This document shows, one piece after another, positions 34,322 to 43,001 of a DNA stretch of 64,000 nucleotides. The notes under the pieces were generated by a model. That model worked only from the letters and a program-made list of their open reading frames with translations, made no database searches and had not been told where the DNA came from. How positions within the stretch are numbered: the stretch's first letter is position 1; every line of letters starts with the position of its first letter. Both the position numbers and the translations under genes were made by a program. This DNA comes from Marilutibacter chinensis (lineage in GTDB: Bacteria > Pseudomonadota > Gammaproteobacteria > Xanthomonadales > Xanthomonadaceae). Location: the NCBI RefSeq assembly GCF_021725675.1, contig NZ_JAKJPO010000007.1, positions 203,474 to 267,473 on the forward strand, in the 5' to 3' direction.

Positions 34322-36619
34322 TCACCAGTTCACCGACAGGCTGACGCCGACGTTGCGTCCGGGCGCGGTGTAGCGGTCGAGCGCGCCGCTGCTGGCGAGT
34401 GCGCCGACCGGCAGGTCGCCGCCGGCCCAGTACCTGCGGTCGGCGAGGTTGAAGACACCGGCGTTGACGGTGGTGCCCGGAGCGAAGTTCCAGTGCGCGA
34501 GCAGGTCGAGCACGCCGTAGCCCGGAGTCGCGAACTGGGCGTCCTCGGGCAGGTCGCGCTTGCGCGCGGCGAAGCGGCCGGCCAGCTCCACGCCCCAGTC
34601 CTCGCGGTCGTAGGCCAGACCGACGCTCGCACGCAATGGGTCGATCCCGGCCAGCGGAGTGCCATCGGCACGGTCCTCACCTTCCGACCACGATGCCGCG
34701 CCGCGCAGCGACCAGCCCTCCAGCGCCGGAATGAACGCACCGAACTCGACACCGCCGCTGAATTCGATGCCGTGGATCTCGGCATCGGCAACGTTGCGCG
34801 ACTGGAACACCATCAGGCCCTGCGGGTTGAAGCCGATGAAGCTCAGCGACTCGATGAAGTCGTCGTAGCGGTTGTAGTAGGCCGACAGGCTGGCGTAACC
34901 CTTGTCGCCGACGAAGCGCAGGCCGGCCTCGATGCCGTCGCTGGTTTCCGGCTTCAGGTCCGGGTTGGGAATCGCGGTGTAGCCGAACTGCAGATTGGTG
35001 AAGCCGAGGTTGACGTCGTTGTACGGCGGCGCACGGAAGCCGCGCGAGTAGCCGGCGAACAGCGACCAGGCGTCGGCGAAGCGCCAGACCACGCCCAGCT
35101 TCGGCGACACGCTGGTCTCGTTCAGATCGCTGACCGCGACGCCCGGGTTGTCCTCGGCGAAGATCGAATCGACCTCCGGCTCCAGGCGGTAGTGGTCGAT
35201 GCGCAGCCCGGGCACCAGGCTGACCCGGCCGTCGGCGAAACGCATCTCGTCCTGCACGTACAGCGCCGCGGTGGTGGTCTCGCTGTTCGGGAAGTCGCGC
35301 ACCGGGAACAGGTCCGGCGGCATGAACGGCGTGCTGGCGCCGTTCGGGAAGATCACCAGGCCGTCGCGCTTCTGCCGTACGCGGTCGCGCGACAGTTCCA
35401 GCCCGTAGGTCAGCGCATGTTCGACCGCGCCGGTAGCGAAGTCCTTGCGCAGGTTCGCCTGCACGCCGTAGGAGCGCTGGTCGAAGTTGAACGAGCGCTC
35501 GCGCACATGCGGGCCGGCGCTGGCAGTGACGCGCGCCTCGCGGGTGTCCTGGGTGGTCTCGCTGTCCTGGCGGTAGACCTGCAGACGTACGCTGTCGGCG
35601 AACGCGGTCTGCAGTGCGTCGGCTTCCCAGGCCAGCGACACCCGGGCGCGGGTCTGGTGGTCGCTGCCGGTCAGCGAGATGGTGGTCGCCCCGGTGAAAG
35701 GCTGGAAGCCGAGCGCCGACAGCACGTCGGTGTCGGTGTAGTCCTCGTTGCCTTCGACGGTCAGGCGCAGGCGGCTGTCGGCGCCGGTCGCGTACAGCAG
35801 CTTCGCCAGCAGGCTGCGGCCGTCGCGCTCCTGCGGATTGGGCGCTGTGCGGGTGCTGCCGGTGCCGTCGTCGTCGCCCTTGTTCCCGGTTTCCCGGCCC
35901 TGGTGGTGGCCGACCGCGACCAGTCCGCTCCAGCGCTCGCCGGCGAACGCGCTGGTGACGCCGCCGAACAGGCCGTTCCAGTCGCCGTCGTAGCCGAACT
36001 TGATGCCGAGGTAGCTGTCCTCGTCGGCGTCGAAGTAGTCCTCCGGGTCCTTGGTGATGAAGGCGACCACGCCACCGAGCGCGTCCGAACCGTACAGCGC
36101 GCTGGACGGGCCGCGCACGACCTCGACCGCCTTCAGCGTGTCCAGATCGACGAAGTCGCGGTTGGCATTGGAGTAGCTGCCGATCGAGAACGCGTCCGAC
36201 ACCGGGATGCCGTCGGTCTCCAGGCGCACCCGGTTGCCGCCCAGGCCACGGATGCGGATGTCGCCGATCCCGAAGCGCACCGGATCGGAAGTCACGGTGA
36301 CGCCGGGCTCGTAGCGGAACAGATCCTTGAGGTCGCGGGTGATGGTCGCATCCATCTCCTCGCGCGAGATCGCCGTGACCGTCGCCGGCACGTCGGCGAT
36401 CGCGCGCTCGGTGCGGGTTGCGGTGACGACGATCCGGTCCATCTCGGTCGCCGAGCCGGCGGCAGTGACGACGGTCGCGGTCGTGGCCGGCTCGTCTCCG
36501 GTGTCGAACGCGGCGGCGGAAGCCGGCAGCGCAGCCATGACCGCCAGCGCCAGCGCGCTCAACGGCGCGATGCGGGAAGCGAGGAATGCAGGAATGGAGC
36601 TACGGTGTGGATGCGGCAT
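34322..36619 (-). CDS. TonB-dependent heme/hemoglobin receptor
   Basis: A 765-residue outer membrane receptor of the hemoglobin/transferrin/lactoferrin type. After the signal peptide come the TonB-box region (EMDRIVVTATRTERAIADVP) and the plug (LFRYEPGVTVTSDPVRFGIG, IRIRGLGGNRVRLETDGIPV, VEVVRGPSSALYGSDALGGV). The barrel has the FRAP box GYSRGFRAPPYNDVN and the NPDL box (AIPNPDLKPETSDGIEAG) of heme receptors. The C terminus is aromatic (LSVNW). It would import heme or heme from hemoproteins with TonB-ExbBD. It is in one operon with hemP and DUF6607 behind a Fur box. Confidence 0.94.
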   Translation of the reverse strand: MPHPHRSSIPAFLASRIAPLSALALAVMAALPASAAAFDTGDEPATTATVVTAAGSATEMDRIVVTATRTERAIADVPATVTAISREEMDATITRDLKDLFRYEPGVTVTSDPVRFGIGDIRIRGLGGNRVRLETDGIPVSDAFSIGSYSNANRDFVDLDTLKAVEVVRGPSSALYGSDALGGVVAFITKDPEDYFDADEDSYLGIKFGYDGDWNGLFGGVTSAFAGERWSGLVAVGHHQGRETGNKGDDDGTGSTRTAPNPQERDGRSLLAKLLYATGADSRLRLTVEGNEDYTDTDVLSALGFQPFTGATTISLTGSDHQTRARVSLAWEADALQTAFADSVRLQVYRQDSETTQDTREARVTASAGPHVRERSFNFDQRSYGVQANLRKDFATGAVEHALTYGLELSRDRVRQKRDGLVIFPNGASTPFMPPDLFPVRDFPNSETTTAALYVQDEMRFADGRVSLVPGLRIDHYRLEPEVDSIFAEDNPGVAVSDLNETSVSPKLGVVWRFADAWSLFAGYSRGFRAPPYNDVNLGFTNLQFGYTAIPNPDLKPETSDGIEAGLRFVGDKGYASLSAYYNRYDDFIESLSFIGFNPQGLMVFQSRNVADAEIHGIEFSGGVEFGAFIPALEGWSLRGAASWSEGEDRADGTPLAGIDPLRASVGLAYDREDWGVELAGRFAARKRDLPEDAQFATPGYGVLDLLAHWNFAPGTTVNAGVFNLADRRYWAGGDLPVGALASSGALDRYTAPGRNVGVSLSVNW

Positions 36620-36942
36620 GCTGACGACTCGTGATGGAACCGAGGCGGGCTGGCGGCTGCATCTGCATCACAGCGGGCTGGCGACCTGGGTGGAATGGGA
36701 GCGCATGCGACGGCAGCGACCGCCATCGCATGCGGATGAAGAAGTCGCCTGCCATCGCAGATGACAGGCGTCGCCGTCCATGGCGGTTTGCGGCCGGCGC
36801 GAGGGAGAGGGCACCCGCCGGCTGCGGGAAGGAAACGGAGGTGGCACCGTCGCCTCTGACCTGCGGATCCGGACGCGGGTGCAGGCCTCATGCGACGGCG
36901 GATCACGACCCGGCGGCGACCGGTGGGCTCCGCCCGAACGCG
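36620..36942 (-). other. hemP-receptor intercistronic region with two hairpins
   Basis: No gene. It holds a long imperfect hairpin (CGCATGCGA c GGC ... GCC a TCGCATGCG, 36702-36734) and a second (CGCCTG c CATC gca GATG a CAGGCG, 36746-36770). They may adjust the ratio of hemP to receptor mRNA, or be extragenic palindromes. No promoter was evident. Confidence 0.5.
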
Positions 36943-37164
36943 CTACTTGGTCAGGATCAGCTTGTCATTGCGCGTATGGCGCAGGCGGTAGACCTCGTCG
37001 CCATGGCGGATCAGCACTTCACGGGTGCCGCGCAGCAGCGCGTCGCTGTCGAGCAGCGCACCGCGCGGGGGGACCGGCGTGCGGTCGAGCGCTCGCTCGA
37101 GGGGGCGGGACGGGAACGGAGCTACAGCGGCGGACGGGGCGGCGATCGACTGGCGCAAGGACAT
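36943..37164 (-). CDS. hemP: Hemin uptake protein HemP
   Basis: A 73-residue protein. Its C-terminal half, LLRGTREVLIRHGDEVYRLR followed by HTRNDKLILTK, is the HemP/HmuP signature. HemP is a small conserved regulator/accessory protein needed for full heme receptor expression in several proteobacteria. The ATG at 37164 was chosen. A GTG at 37191 is in frame but would lie 1-2 nt from the Fur box and give an implausible leader. It is the first gene of the heme uptake operon. Confidence 0.92.
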   Translation of the reverse strand: MSLRQSIAAPSAAVAPFPSRPLERALDRTPVPPRGALLDSDALLRGTREVLIRHGDEVYRLRHTRNDKLILTK

Positions 37165-37192
37165 GGTCGTGGCTCGTTCGGGGTGAGTCACA

Positions 37193-37211
37193 AATGATAA
37201 TAATTCTCATT
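37193..37211 (-). promoter_or_regulatory. Fur box of the heme uptake operon
   Basis: AATGATAATAATTCTCATT, which reads AATGAGAATTATTATCATT on the minus strand, is close to the Fur consensus. It lies 28 nt before the hemP start codon, in an AT-rich island. Confidence 0.87.
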
Positions 37212-37253
37212 AACGAGTCAAGTGCCACGCCCGCCCGGCAGACCCCCTCCTCC

Positions 37254-37321
37254 GCAGGAGCGGCGCAAGCCTCGACCGGGCCCGCCGTTGAATGCCTCAT
37301 CGCGGCTTGCGCCGCTCCTGC
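37254..37321. repeat. REP/BIME-type inverted pair, copy 2
   Basis: GCAGGAGCGGCGCAAGC (37254-37270) and GCTTGCGCCGCTCCTGC (37305-37321) are perfect 17-bp inverted copies around a 34-nt spacer. The family matches the copies at 17.03 and 43.38 kb. It lies between hemP and the 3' end of the aldo-keto reductase gene and may also act as a terminator-like structure for the latter. Confidence 0.8.
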
Positions 37322-37348
37322 GGGAGCTCGGTGCAGCAAGGCCTGGCG

Positions 37349-38320
37349 TTACGCCACCGCCGCCTTGATCCGCTGCCAGCCGGCCTCGTCCACCTGCCCG
37401 AGCACGTCCAGCGCCAGCAGGTTCTGCTGCAGCTGCTCGGTGTGGGAAGCGCCCAGGATCACGCTGGAGACGTGCGGGTTGCGCAGGCACCAGGCGATCG
37501 CCAGCGGTGCCGGCGCCTGGTCGAGCTCGGCCGCCACCCGGGTGAAACGGCGTACCCGCTGCAACCGGTCCTCGCCCCCGCTTCCGAGCAGGTGCTCGCG
37601 CAGCCAGCCCATTCCGCTGCCACCCAGCCGCGCGTCGCCGGGAATGTCCCGGTTGTACTTGCCGGTCAGCAGTCCGGACGCCAGCGGCGACCAGACGGTC
37701 GTGCCCATGCCGTATTCGGCGTACAGCGGCGCGTATTCGAGCTCGACCCGCTCGCGGTGCAGCAGGTTGTATTGCGGCTGCTCCATCGTCGGTGCGTGCA
37801 GGTGATGCGCACGGGCGAGCTTGTGCGCCTCGCGGATCTGCGCGGCCGGCCATTCCGACGTCCCCCAGTACATCACCTTGCCCTGCCGCACCAGCGCGTC
37901 CATCGCCTGCACCGTCTCCAGCACCGGCGTGTCCGGATCCGGACGATGGCAGTAGAACAGGTCGAGGCAGTCGACCCGCAGGCGCCGCAGCGCCGCGTGG
38001 CAGGCGTCGGTCAGGTGCTTGCGCGACAGCCCCCGCTGGGTCGGCCGCGGATCGGCGACGCTGCCGAAGAAGGCCTTGCTCGACACGCAATAGCCATCGC
38101 GCGGCAGGCGCAGGTCGGCGATCACGTCGCCCATCACCCGCTCGGCCTCGCCGTGCGCGTAGTTCTCGGCGTTGTCGAAGAAGTTGACGCCGTGGTCCCA
38201 GGCGCAGGCCACCAGGTTGCGCGCCTGCGAACGGCCGATCTGCGCGCCGAAGGTGATCCAGGCGCCCAGCGACAGCGCGGACAACTGGAGACCCGAGGAT
38301 CCGAGGCGGCGGTACTGCAT
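37349..38320 (-). CDS. Aldo/keto reductase (YghZ/Kv-beta type)
   Basis: A 323-residue TIM-barrel NADPH-dependent oxidoreductase. The catalytic tetrad is visible: Asp and Tyr in NFFDNAENYAHGEAE, Lys in VSSKAFFG, His in LFYCHRPDPDTP. The nucleotide-binding end HVSSVILGASHTEQLQQNL is present, as is the cofactor-site stretch TTVWSPLASGLLTGKYN. It would reduce aldehydes or methylglyoxal-like compounds. The start at 38320 fits the conserved N terminus MQYRRLGSSGLQLSALSLG. It is divergent from the GDT1-family gene. Confidence 0.93.
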   Translation of the reverse strand: MQYRRLGSSGLQLSALSLGAWITFGAQIGRSQARNLVACAWDHGVNFFDNAENYAHGEAERVMGDVIADLRLPRDGYCVSSKAFFGSVADPRPTQRGLSRKHLTDACHAALRRLRVDCLDLFYCHRPDPDTPVLETVQAMDALVRQGKVMYWGTSEWPAAQIREAHKLARAHHLHAPTMEQPQYNLLHRERVELEYAPLYAEYGMGTTVWSPLASGLLTGKYNRDIPGDARLGGSGMGWLREHLLGSGGEDRLQRVRRFTRVAAELDQAPAPLAIAWCLRNPHVSSVILGASHTEQLQQNLLALDVLGQVDEAGWQRIKAAVA

Positions 38321-38426
38321 GGGAAGACTCCGGTGGCGGGAACGGGACGGTACCGGCGGCGCCACGGCGCTGAACCGGTCCGGTGACGCCGCCAGTGTAT
38401 CGGCCCGTTGTGCCGGTGAAGGCGGC

Positions 38427-38580
38427 TACAATGCGCATGCTCTTCCTCCGGGGAGTAGCCCCTGCGCCGGACCCGCGGTCCGCGTGGCGCGTGCGTCAAC
38501 ACACTTGGCCGGCAGGCCATGGCGCATGCAGGCCCGAAGTCGACGGGCCCGGGCGAGACCGAAGGCAGGCGTTGCGCGTA
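38427..38580 (+). promoter_or_regulatory. yybP-ykoY manganese riboswitch with -10 element
   Basis: The three conserved blocks of the yybP-ykoY aptamer appear in order: GGGGAGTAGC (38450-38459), GTCAACACACTTGGC (38495-38509) and GGGCGAGACCGAAGGC (38551-38566). ATGCGCA (38431) can pair with TGCGCGT (38573) as the basal stem. A -10 element TACAAT lies at 38427-38432, overlapping the basal-stem 5' strand. Downstream, CCGGGCCGGGC and GCCCGGCCCCGG can form a hairpin that hides the ribosome-binding site, giving a plausible translational switch. This class binds Mn2+ and turns on Mn exporters. Confidence 0.88.
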
Positions 38581-38642
38581 CCCGGGCCGGGCCGCGTGAC
38601 GTCGGCCTTCGCGCCTCGCGAATGCCCGGCCCCGGAGTCGAA

Positions 38643-39230
38643 ATGGATACCCTGCCCCTTTCCACCACGCTGCTGTCGACCGGCACGGTCGCACTCGCCG
38701 AGATCGGCGACAAGACCCAGTTGCTCGCCCTGATGCTGGCGGCCCGCTTCCGCCGGCCCTGGCCGATCGTCGCCGGCATCCTGGTCGCGACCCTGCTGAA
38801 CCATGCCGCCGCGGCGTGGATCGGCATGGCGGCGGCGTCCTGGCTGCGTCCGGACGTCCTGCAATGGATCGTCGCCGCCAGTTTCCTCGCGGTGGCCCTG
38901 TGGACGCTCAAGCCGGACAAGCTCGACGACGACGAACCCCTTCCGGCCCGCGGCGCCTTCGTCGCCACCACGATCGCCTTCTTCCTCGCCGAGATCGGCG
39001 ACAAGACCCAGTTGGCGACCGTGCTGCTCGCCGCCAGGTACTCGCCGCTCTGGGAGGTGGTCGCCGGGACGACCCTCGGCATGCTGGCGGCCAACGTGCC
39101 GGTGGTCGCGCTGGGCAGTCGCTTCGCCACCCGCCTGCCGCTGCGGGCCGCACGCATCGCCGCGGCGGCCGTGTTCCTGGCGCTGGCCGCGTGGGCGCTG
39201 TGGAGCGCTGTCTGGGCCCCGGCACCCTGA
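38643..39230 (+). CDS. TMEM165/GDT1 (UPF0016) family cation exporter
   Basis: A 195-residue six-helix membrane protein with the two signature motifs of the family, one per half: ALAEIGDKTQLLALML (residues 18-33) and FLAEIGDKTQLATVLL. The internal duplication is clear. Bacterial members such as MneA and cyanobacterial Mnx export Mn2+. The Mn-sensing yybP-ykoY riboswitch directly upstream fits that role. The ATG at 38643 has GGAG 5 nt upstream within the presumed switch hairpin; an in-frame ATG at 38622 lies inside that hairpin. Confidence 0.93.
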   Translation: MDTLPLSTTLLSTGTVALAEIGDKTQLLALMLAARFRRPWPIVAGILVATLLNHAAAAWIGMAAASWLRPDVLQWIVAASFLAVALWTLKPDKLDDDEPLPARGAFVATTIAFFLAEIGDKTQLATVLLAARYSPLWEVVAGTTLGMLAANVPVVALGSRFATRLPLRAARIAAAAVFLALAAWALWSAVWAPAP

Positions 39231-39286
39231 GGACGGGTTCCCGGCACAGGCCCGCGTTATCCTTCGCCGGTCAGCGGGGAACGGAC

Positions 39287-40423
39287 ATGCTCGCAACCGA
39301 CAGTGGATTGAAGGCCATCGTCTCGTCGCTGCTGTCGCGGCCGGACGAGATCATGCTCGAGATCGGCGCCAGCGGCGAGCTGGCGGTCGCACGGCTGCGT
39401 GCGGTCATCGCCGGCGTCCTGCTGCTGCTGCCGCTGGCCAACATGCTGGCCGGCGGCAGCATCGATGAAAACCTGATCGGCCTGGCCGGCGCGGTGATCA
39501 TCAACATCCTCGCCCAGGTCTGGCTCGCGCTGTCGCGCCGCCGCCGCCACTATCGCTGGCTGCCGTTCGTGACCACCGTGTTCGACGTCAGCGTGGCCAC
39601 CCTGGTGCTGGTGCTGCTGGCGTCCCACCATCTGCCCGCCGCGCTCAACAGCCTGATCGTCTGGTGCGGCTACCTTCTGGCGATCCTGCTGACCGCATTG
39701 CGCAGCGACGGCCGGGTGACCCTGCTCGCCGGCGCCACCGCGATGGTCCAGTACGGGCTGCTGATCCTCGCCGTGTTCGCCGTCGCGAAGTCGCCGGAGG
39801 AACTGATCTCCATCGACTACGGCACGGTCACCGCGGCCAGCCAGTGGCAGCGGCTGATCCTGCTGGCCGTCGCCACCGTGATCACCGCGATGGTGGTCTA
39901 CCGGATGCAGCAGCTGGTGCAGATGTCCGGCACCGACGGCCTGACCGGGCTGCCCAACCGCACCTGGCTGATCCACCGCATGCCGCGCCTGTTCGAGGCC
40001 GCCGACAGCGAGAACAGCAGCCTGACCGTCGCGCTGATCAATCTCGACGGATTCCGCCAGCTCAATGACGAGCTCGGCCACGGCGGTGCCGACCGCGCGC
40101 TGCAGCACCTGGTCGCGCTGCTCAACGGGCTGGCCGATTCCGGCGAGTGGCTGGCGCGCGTCCGCGGCGACGAGTTCGTGCTGGTGCTCCGCAAGCCGAT
40201 CGGCACCGCATGGGAGCGGGTCGACGCCGTCCGACGGATCGTCGCCGACCACAGCTTCGAACCCGATCGCAGCAGCGTCGCGATACGCATGAGCTTCAGC
40301 GCCGGGCTGGCCTGCTATCCGCATGACGGCCGCAGCCTGTCGGCCCTGCTGCGTCGCGCCGACCGGCGCCTGCAGATGGCAAAGCGCGGCGGCCGCAACC
40401 GCGTCGTCCTGCGCGAGGAGTGA
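39287..40423 (+). CDS. Membrane GGDEF-domain protein with RGDEF signature
   Basis: A 378-residue protein. It has five or six transmembrane segments (about residues 36-205), then a GGDEF domain. The domain has the start DGLTGLPNRTWLIHRM, a central LDGFRQLNDELGHGGADRAL, the active-site loop RVRGDEFVLVL and the end YPHDGRSLSALLRRADRRLQMAK. The signature is RGDEF rather than GGDEF, and no RxxD inhibitory site stands 5 residues before it. It could be an active diguanylate cyclase with a relaxed first position or a degenerate sensor. The sensor part has no recognised ligand site. The start at 39287 has GGGGA 6 nt upstream. Confidence 0.87.
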   Translation: MLATDSGLKAIVSSLLSRPDEIMLEIGASGELAVARLRAVIAGVLLLLPLANMLAGGSIDENLIGLAGAVIINILAQVWLALSRRRRHYRWLPFVTTVFDVSVATLVLVLLASHHLPAALNSLIVWCGYLLAILLTALRSDGRVTLLAGATAMVQYGLLILAVFAVAKSPEELISIDYGTVTAASQWQRLILLAVATVITAMVVYRMQQLVQMSGTDGLTGLPNRTWLIHRMPRLFEAADSENSSLTVALINLDGFRQLNDELGHGGADRALQHLVALLNGLADSGEWLARVRGDEFVLVLRKPIGTAWERVDAVRRIVADHSFEPDRSSVAIRMSFSAGLACYPHDGRSLSALLRRADRRLQMAKRGGRNRVVLREE

Positions 40424-40601
40424 GGAGCCGGCCGACAGGGCCGACCGGAATCGCCCTGGCCGCGGATCCGTCGTCAACAGGTCCACGGTCGCGCCGTGCG
40501 GTGGCGGGAGCGGCCATCCAAGGTGCGTTTTTCAAGCCCCGCCAACCTGCTAGGCTGCAGCCTCGTTTGGATGGGCCAAGGCGGCCGCAGGGGAGAATCG
40601 A

Positions 40602-41897
40602 GTGGAAATACTGACCCGGATCGGGTTCGGCCTGTTCGGCCTGGCCGTGCTGCTCGCCATTGCCTGGGTGTTCTCGAACAACCGCAAGGCGATCGACTGG
40701 CGGTTGATCGGCCTCGGCCTGGGACTGCAGCTGCTGATCGCCGGGTTCGTGCTGCTGACGCCGTGGGGCGCGAGCGTGTTCGACGCGCTGTCCAGCGGTT
40801 TCGTCAAGCTGCTGGGCTTCACGACGGAAGGCGCCCGTTTCATCTTCGGCGACTTCACCGACCCGGAGAAATTCGGTTTCGTGTTCGCGTTCCAGGTGCT
40901 GCCGACGATCATCTTCTTCGCCAGCTTCATGAGCGTGCTCTATCACCTGGGGGTGATGCAGAAGGTCGTGCAGGGCATGGCCTGGGTGATCACCAAGCTG
41001 ATGCCGGTATCGGGTGCGGAGACCCTGTCGGTCTGCGCCAATGCCTTCATCGGCCAGACCGAGTCGCCGCTGGTGGTCAAGCCCTACATCTCGAAGATGA
41101 CCGAGTCCGAGTTGCTGACCCTGATGGTCGGCGGGATGGCGACGATCGCCGGCGGCGTGCTCGGCGCCTACGTGATGCTGCTGGGCGGCGGCGACGCGGC
41201 GCAGCAGGCGTTCTACGCCAAGCACCTGATCACCGCCAGCATCATGGCCGCGCCGGCGACCCTGGTGATCAGCAAGATGCTGGTGCCCGAGACCGCGACC
41301 CCGTTGACCCTGGGCACGGTGCGGATGGGCGTGGAGAAGACCACCACCAACGTGATCGATGCCGCCGCCGCCGGCGCCGCCGACGGCCTCAAGCTGGCGC
41401 TGAACGTCGGCGCGATGCTGCTGGCCTTCATCGCCCTGATCGCGCTGATCAACGCTCCGCTGCAGTGGCTGGGACAGATCACCGGTCTGCAGGACTGGCT
41501 GGGCCGCCCGACCGACCTGTCGACCCTGCTCGGGTACGCGCTTTCGCCGCTGGCCTGGGCGATCGGCGTGCCGTGGCAGGACGCCACCACCATCGGCGGC
41601 CTGATCGGCACCAAGGTCGTGCTCAACGAGTTCGTCGCCTACGTGCAGTTGGGCGAGATCCTGCGCGGCAACGTCGAGGGCGTGACCCTGACCGACCAGG
41701 GCCGGCTGATCGCGACCTACGCACTGTGCGGCTTCGCCAACTTCAGCTCGATCGCGATCCAGATCGGCGGCATCGGAGGGATCGCCCCGGACCGTCGCCA
41801 CGACCTGGCCCGGTTCGGGCTGCGCGCGGTGCTGGGCGGCTCGATCGCAACCCTGATGACGGCGACCATCGCCGGCGTGCTGACCCATTTCGCCTGA
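40602..41897 (+). CDS. Concentrative nucleoside transporter (NupC/CNT family)
   Basis: A 431-residue inner-membrane symporter. Core motifs of the CNT family are present: FGFVFAFQVLPTIIFFASFM, ETLSVCANAFIGQTESPLVV, MATIAGGVLGAYVML, GTKVVLNEFVAYVQL and YALCGFANFSSIAIQIGGIG. It imports nucleosides with H+ or Na+. A GTG start (40602) has GGGGAG 6 nt upstream. The next gene, a ribokinase, starts 2 nt after the stop codon, so uptake of nucleosides and phosphorylation of the freed ribose appear linked. Confidence 0.94.
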   Translation: MEILTRIGFGLFGLAVLLAIAWVFSNNRKAIDWRLIGLGLGLQLLIAGFVLLTPWGASVFDALSSGFVKLLGFTTEGARFIFGDFTDPEKFGFVFAFQVLPTIIFFASFMSVLYHLGVMQKVVQGMAWVITKLMPVSGAETLSVCANAFIGQTESPLVVKPYISKMTESELLTLMVGGMATIAGGVLGAYVMLLGGGDAAQQAFYAKHLITASIMAAPATLVISKMLVPETATPLTLGTVRMGVEKTTTNVIDAAAAGAADGLKLALNVGAMLLAFIALIALINAPLQWLGQITGLQDWLGRPTDLSTLLGYALSPLAWAIGVPWQDATTIGGLIGTKVVLNEFVAYVQLGEILRGNVEGVTLTDQGRLIATYALCGFANFSSIAIQIGGIGGIAPDRRHDLARFGLRAVLGGSIATLMTATIAGVLTHFA

Positions 41898-41898
41898 G

Positions 41899-42909
41899 AT
41901 GCCGCAGATGGCGAAGGGCGTGATCGTCGTCGGCTCCTTCAATGTCGACCATGTGTGGTCGGTCGCTACGCTGCCGCGGCCCGGCGAGACCCTGGCCGGC
42001 GAGTACCGCAGCGGACCCGGAGGCAAGGGCTTCAACCAGGCGGTCGCAGCGGCGCGCTCCGGCGCGGCTGTGCGCTTCGCCTGTGCGCTGGGCGACGATG
42101 CCGGCGGCCAGCTCGCGCGCGGTCTGGCAGCGGCCGACGGCATCGAGCTGCATGCGCTGGACAGCAGCGCGCCGACCGGCACGGCCGGCATCTATGTCGA
42201 CCGGGAGGGCCGCAACTCGATCGTGATCGGTCCCGGCGCCAACGCTATGCTGTCGGCCGCGCACGTTCGCGGACTGGGTAGCTGCCTGGCGGAGGCCGGG
42301 GTGGTGCTGGCCCAGCTCGAGTCGCCTGCGGAGGCGATCCGCGAGGCGTTCGCGCTCGCCCGCGACCATGGCGCCGTCACCCTGCTCAATCCCGCCCCCG
42401 CCGATGCCGAAGTGCCGCCGGAACTGTGGGCGCTGACCGATCTGGCCACGCCCAACGAAACCGAATTCTGCACGCAGCTGCAGCGACTGCGCGTTGCCGC
42501 CGATCCGGCCACCGTGGCCGGCTTGGCGGACGCGGAACTGCACGCGCTGTGCCGCCGCCTGCTACCGCATGGCACCGTCGTGGTCACCCTCGGCGCCGCC
42601 GGCTGCTTCGTCTCGCATGCGCCCGGATCCCTGCGTGGCGATCGGGCCGCCTGCTACCGCCAGCCGGCGCCGCGCGTGGATGCGATCGACACCATCGGCG
42701 CGGGCGACGCCTTCAACGGCGCGTTGGCGGCGGCGCTGGCGCTCGCTCCCGGAGCGTCTTTCGCCGGCCACGCCGCCCGGGCGGTGCATTACGCGGCGCT
42801 GTCGACCGAACGGCGCGGCGCGGCGGCCGCAATGCCACGGGCGCACGAACTCACCGGACGCTTCGGGGATTTCAGCGACAACGACCGGAGCCCCTTACCG
42901 ATTCCATGA
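41899..42909 (+). CDS. rbsK: Ribokinase (PfkB family)
   Basis: A 336-residue PfkB-fold sugar kinase. The N-terminal GSFNVDHVWSVATLPRPGET and the substrate GGKGFNQAVAAARSGA are ribokinase-like. The catalytic end DTIGAGDAFNGALAAAL carries the GAGD anion hole and the base Asp. NPAPADAEVP and NETEF are the usual mid-protein marks. It would phosphorylate D-ribose at O5 with ATP. It starts 2 nt after the nucleoside transporter stop (TGAGATG), so the two are translationally coupled. Another PfkB substrate cannot be excluded. Confidence 0.88.
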   Translation: MPQMAKGVIVVGSFNVDHVWSVATLPRPGETLAGEYRSGPGGKGFNQAVAAARSGAAVRFACALGDDAGGQLARGLAAADGIELHALDSSAPTGTAGIYVDREGRNSIVIGPGANAMLSAAHVRGLGSCLAEAGVVLAQLESPAEAIREAFALARDHGAVTLLNPAPADAEVPPELWALTDLATPNETEFCTQLQRLRVAADPATVAGLADAELHALCRRLLPHGTVVVTLGAAGCFVSHAPGSLRGDRAACYRQPAPRVDAIDTIGAGDAFNGALAAALALAPGASFAGHAARAVHYAALSTERRGAAAAMPRAHELTGRFGDFSDNDRSPLPIP

Positions 42910-42954
42910 CGGGGCCGTGACTCCGCACTAACAACTCCTGCCCTAGGCTCCGGG

Positions 42955-42980
42955 TGAAAATCTCAATTTTGAGACTTTCA
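42955..42980. promoter_or_regulatory. Long palindrome before the YegP-like gene
   Basis: TGAAA-a-TCTCAA-tt-TTGAGA-c-TTTCA is a 26-bp nearly perfect inverted repeat in an AT-rich island 22 nt before the start codon. It may be an operator for a dimeric regulator; no known consensus fits fully. The short U-less flank argues against a terminator for the ribokinase gene. Confidence 0.55.
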
Positions 42981-43001
42981 TCACATATTTGGAGCGCAGG
43001 C

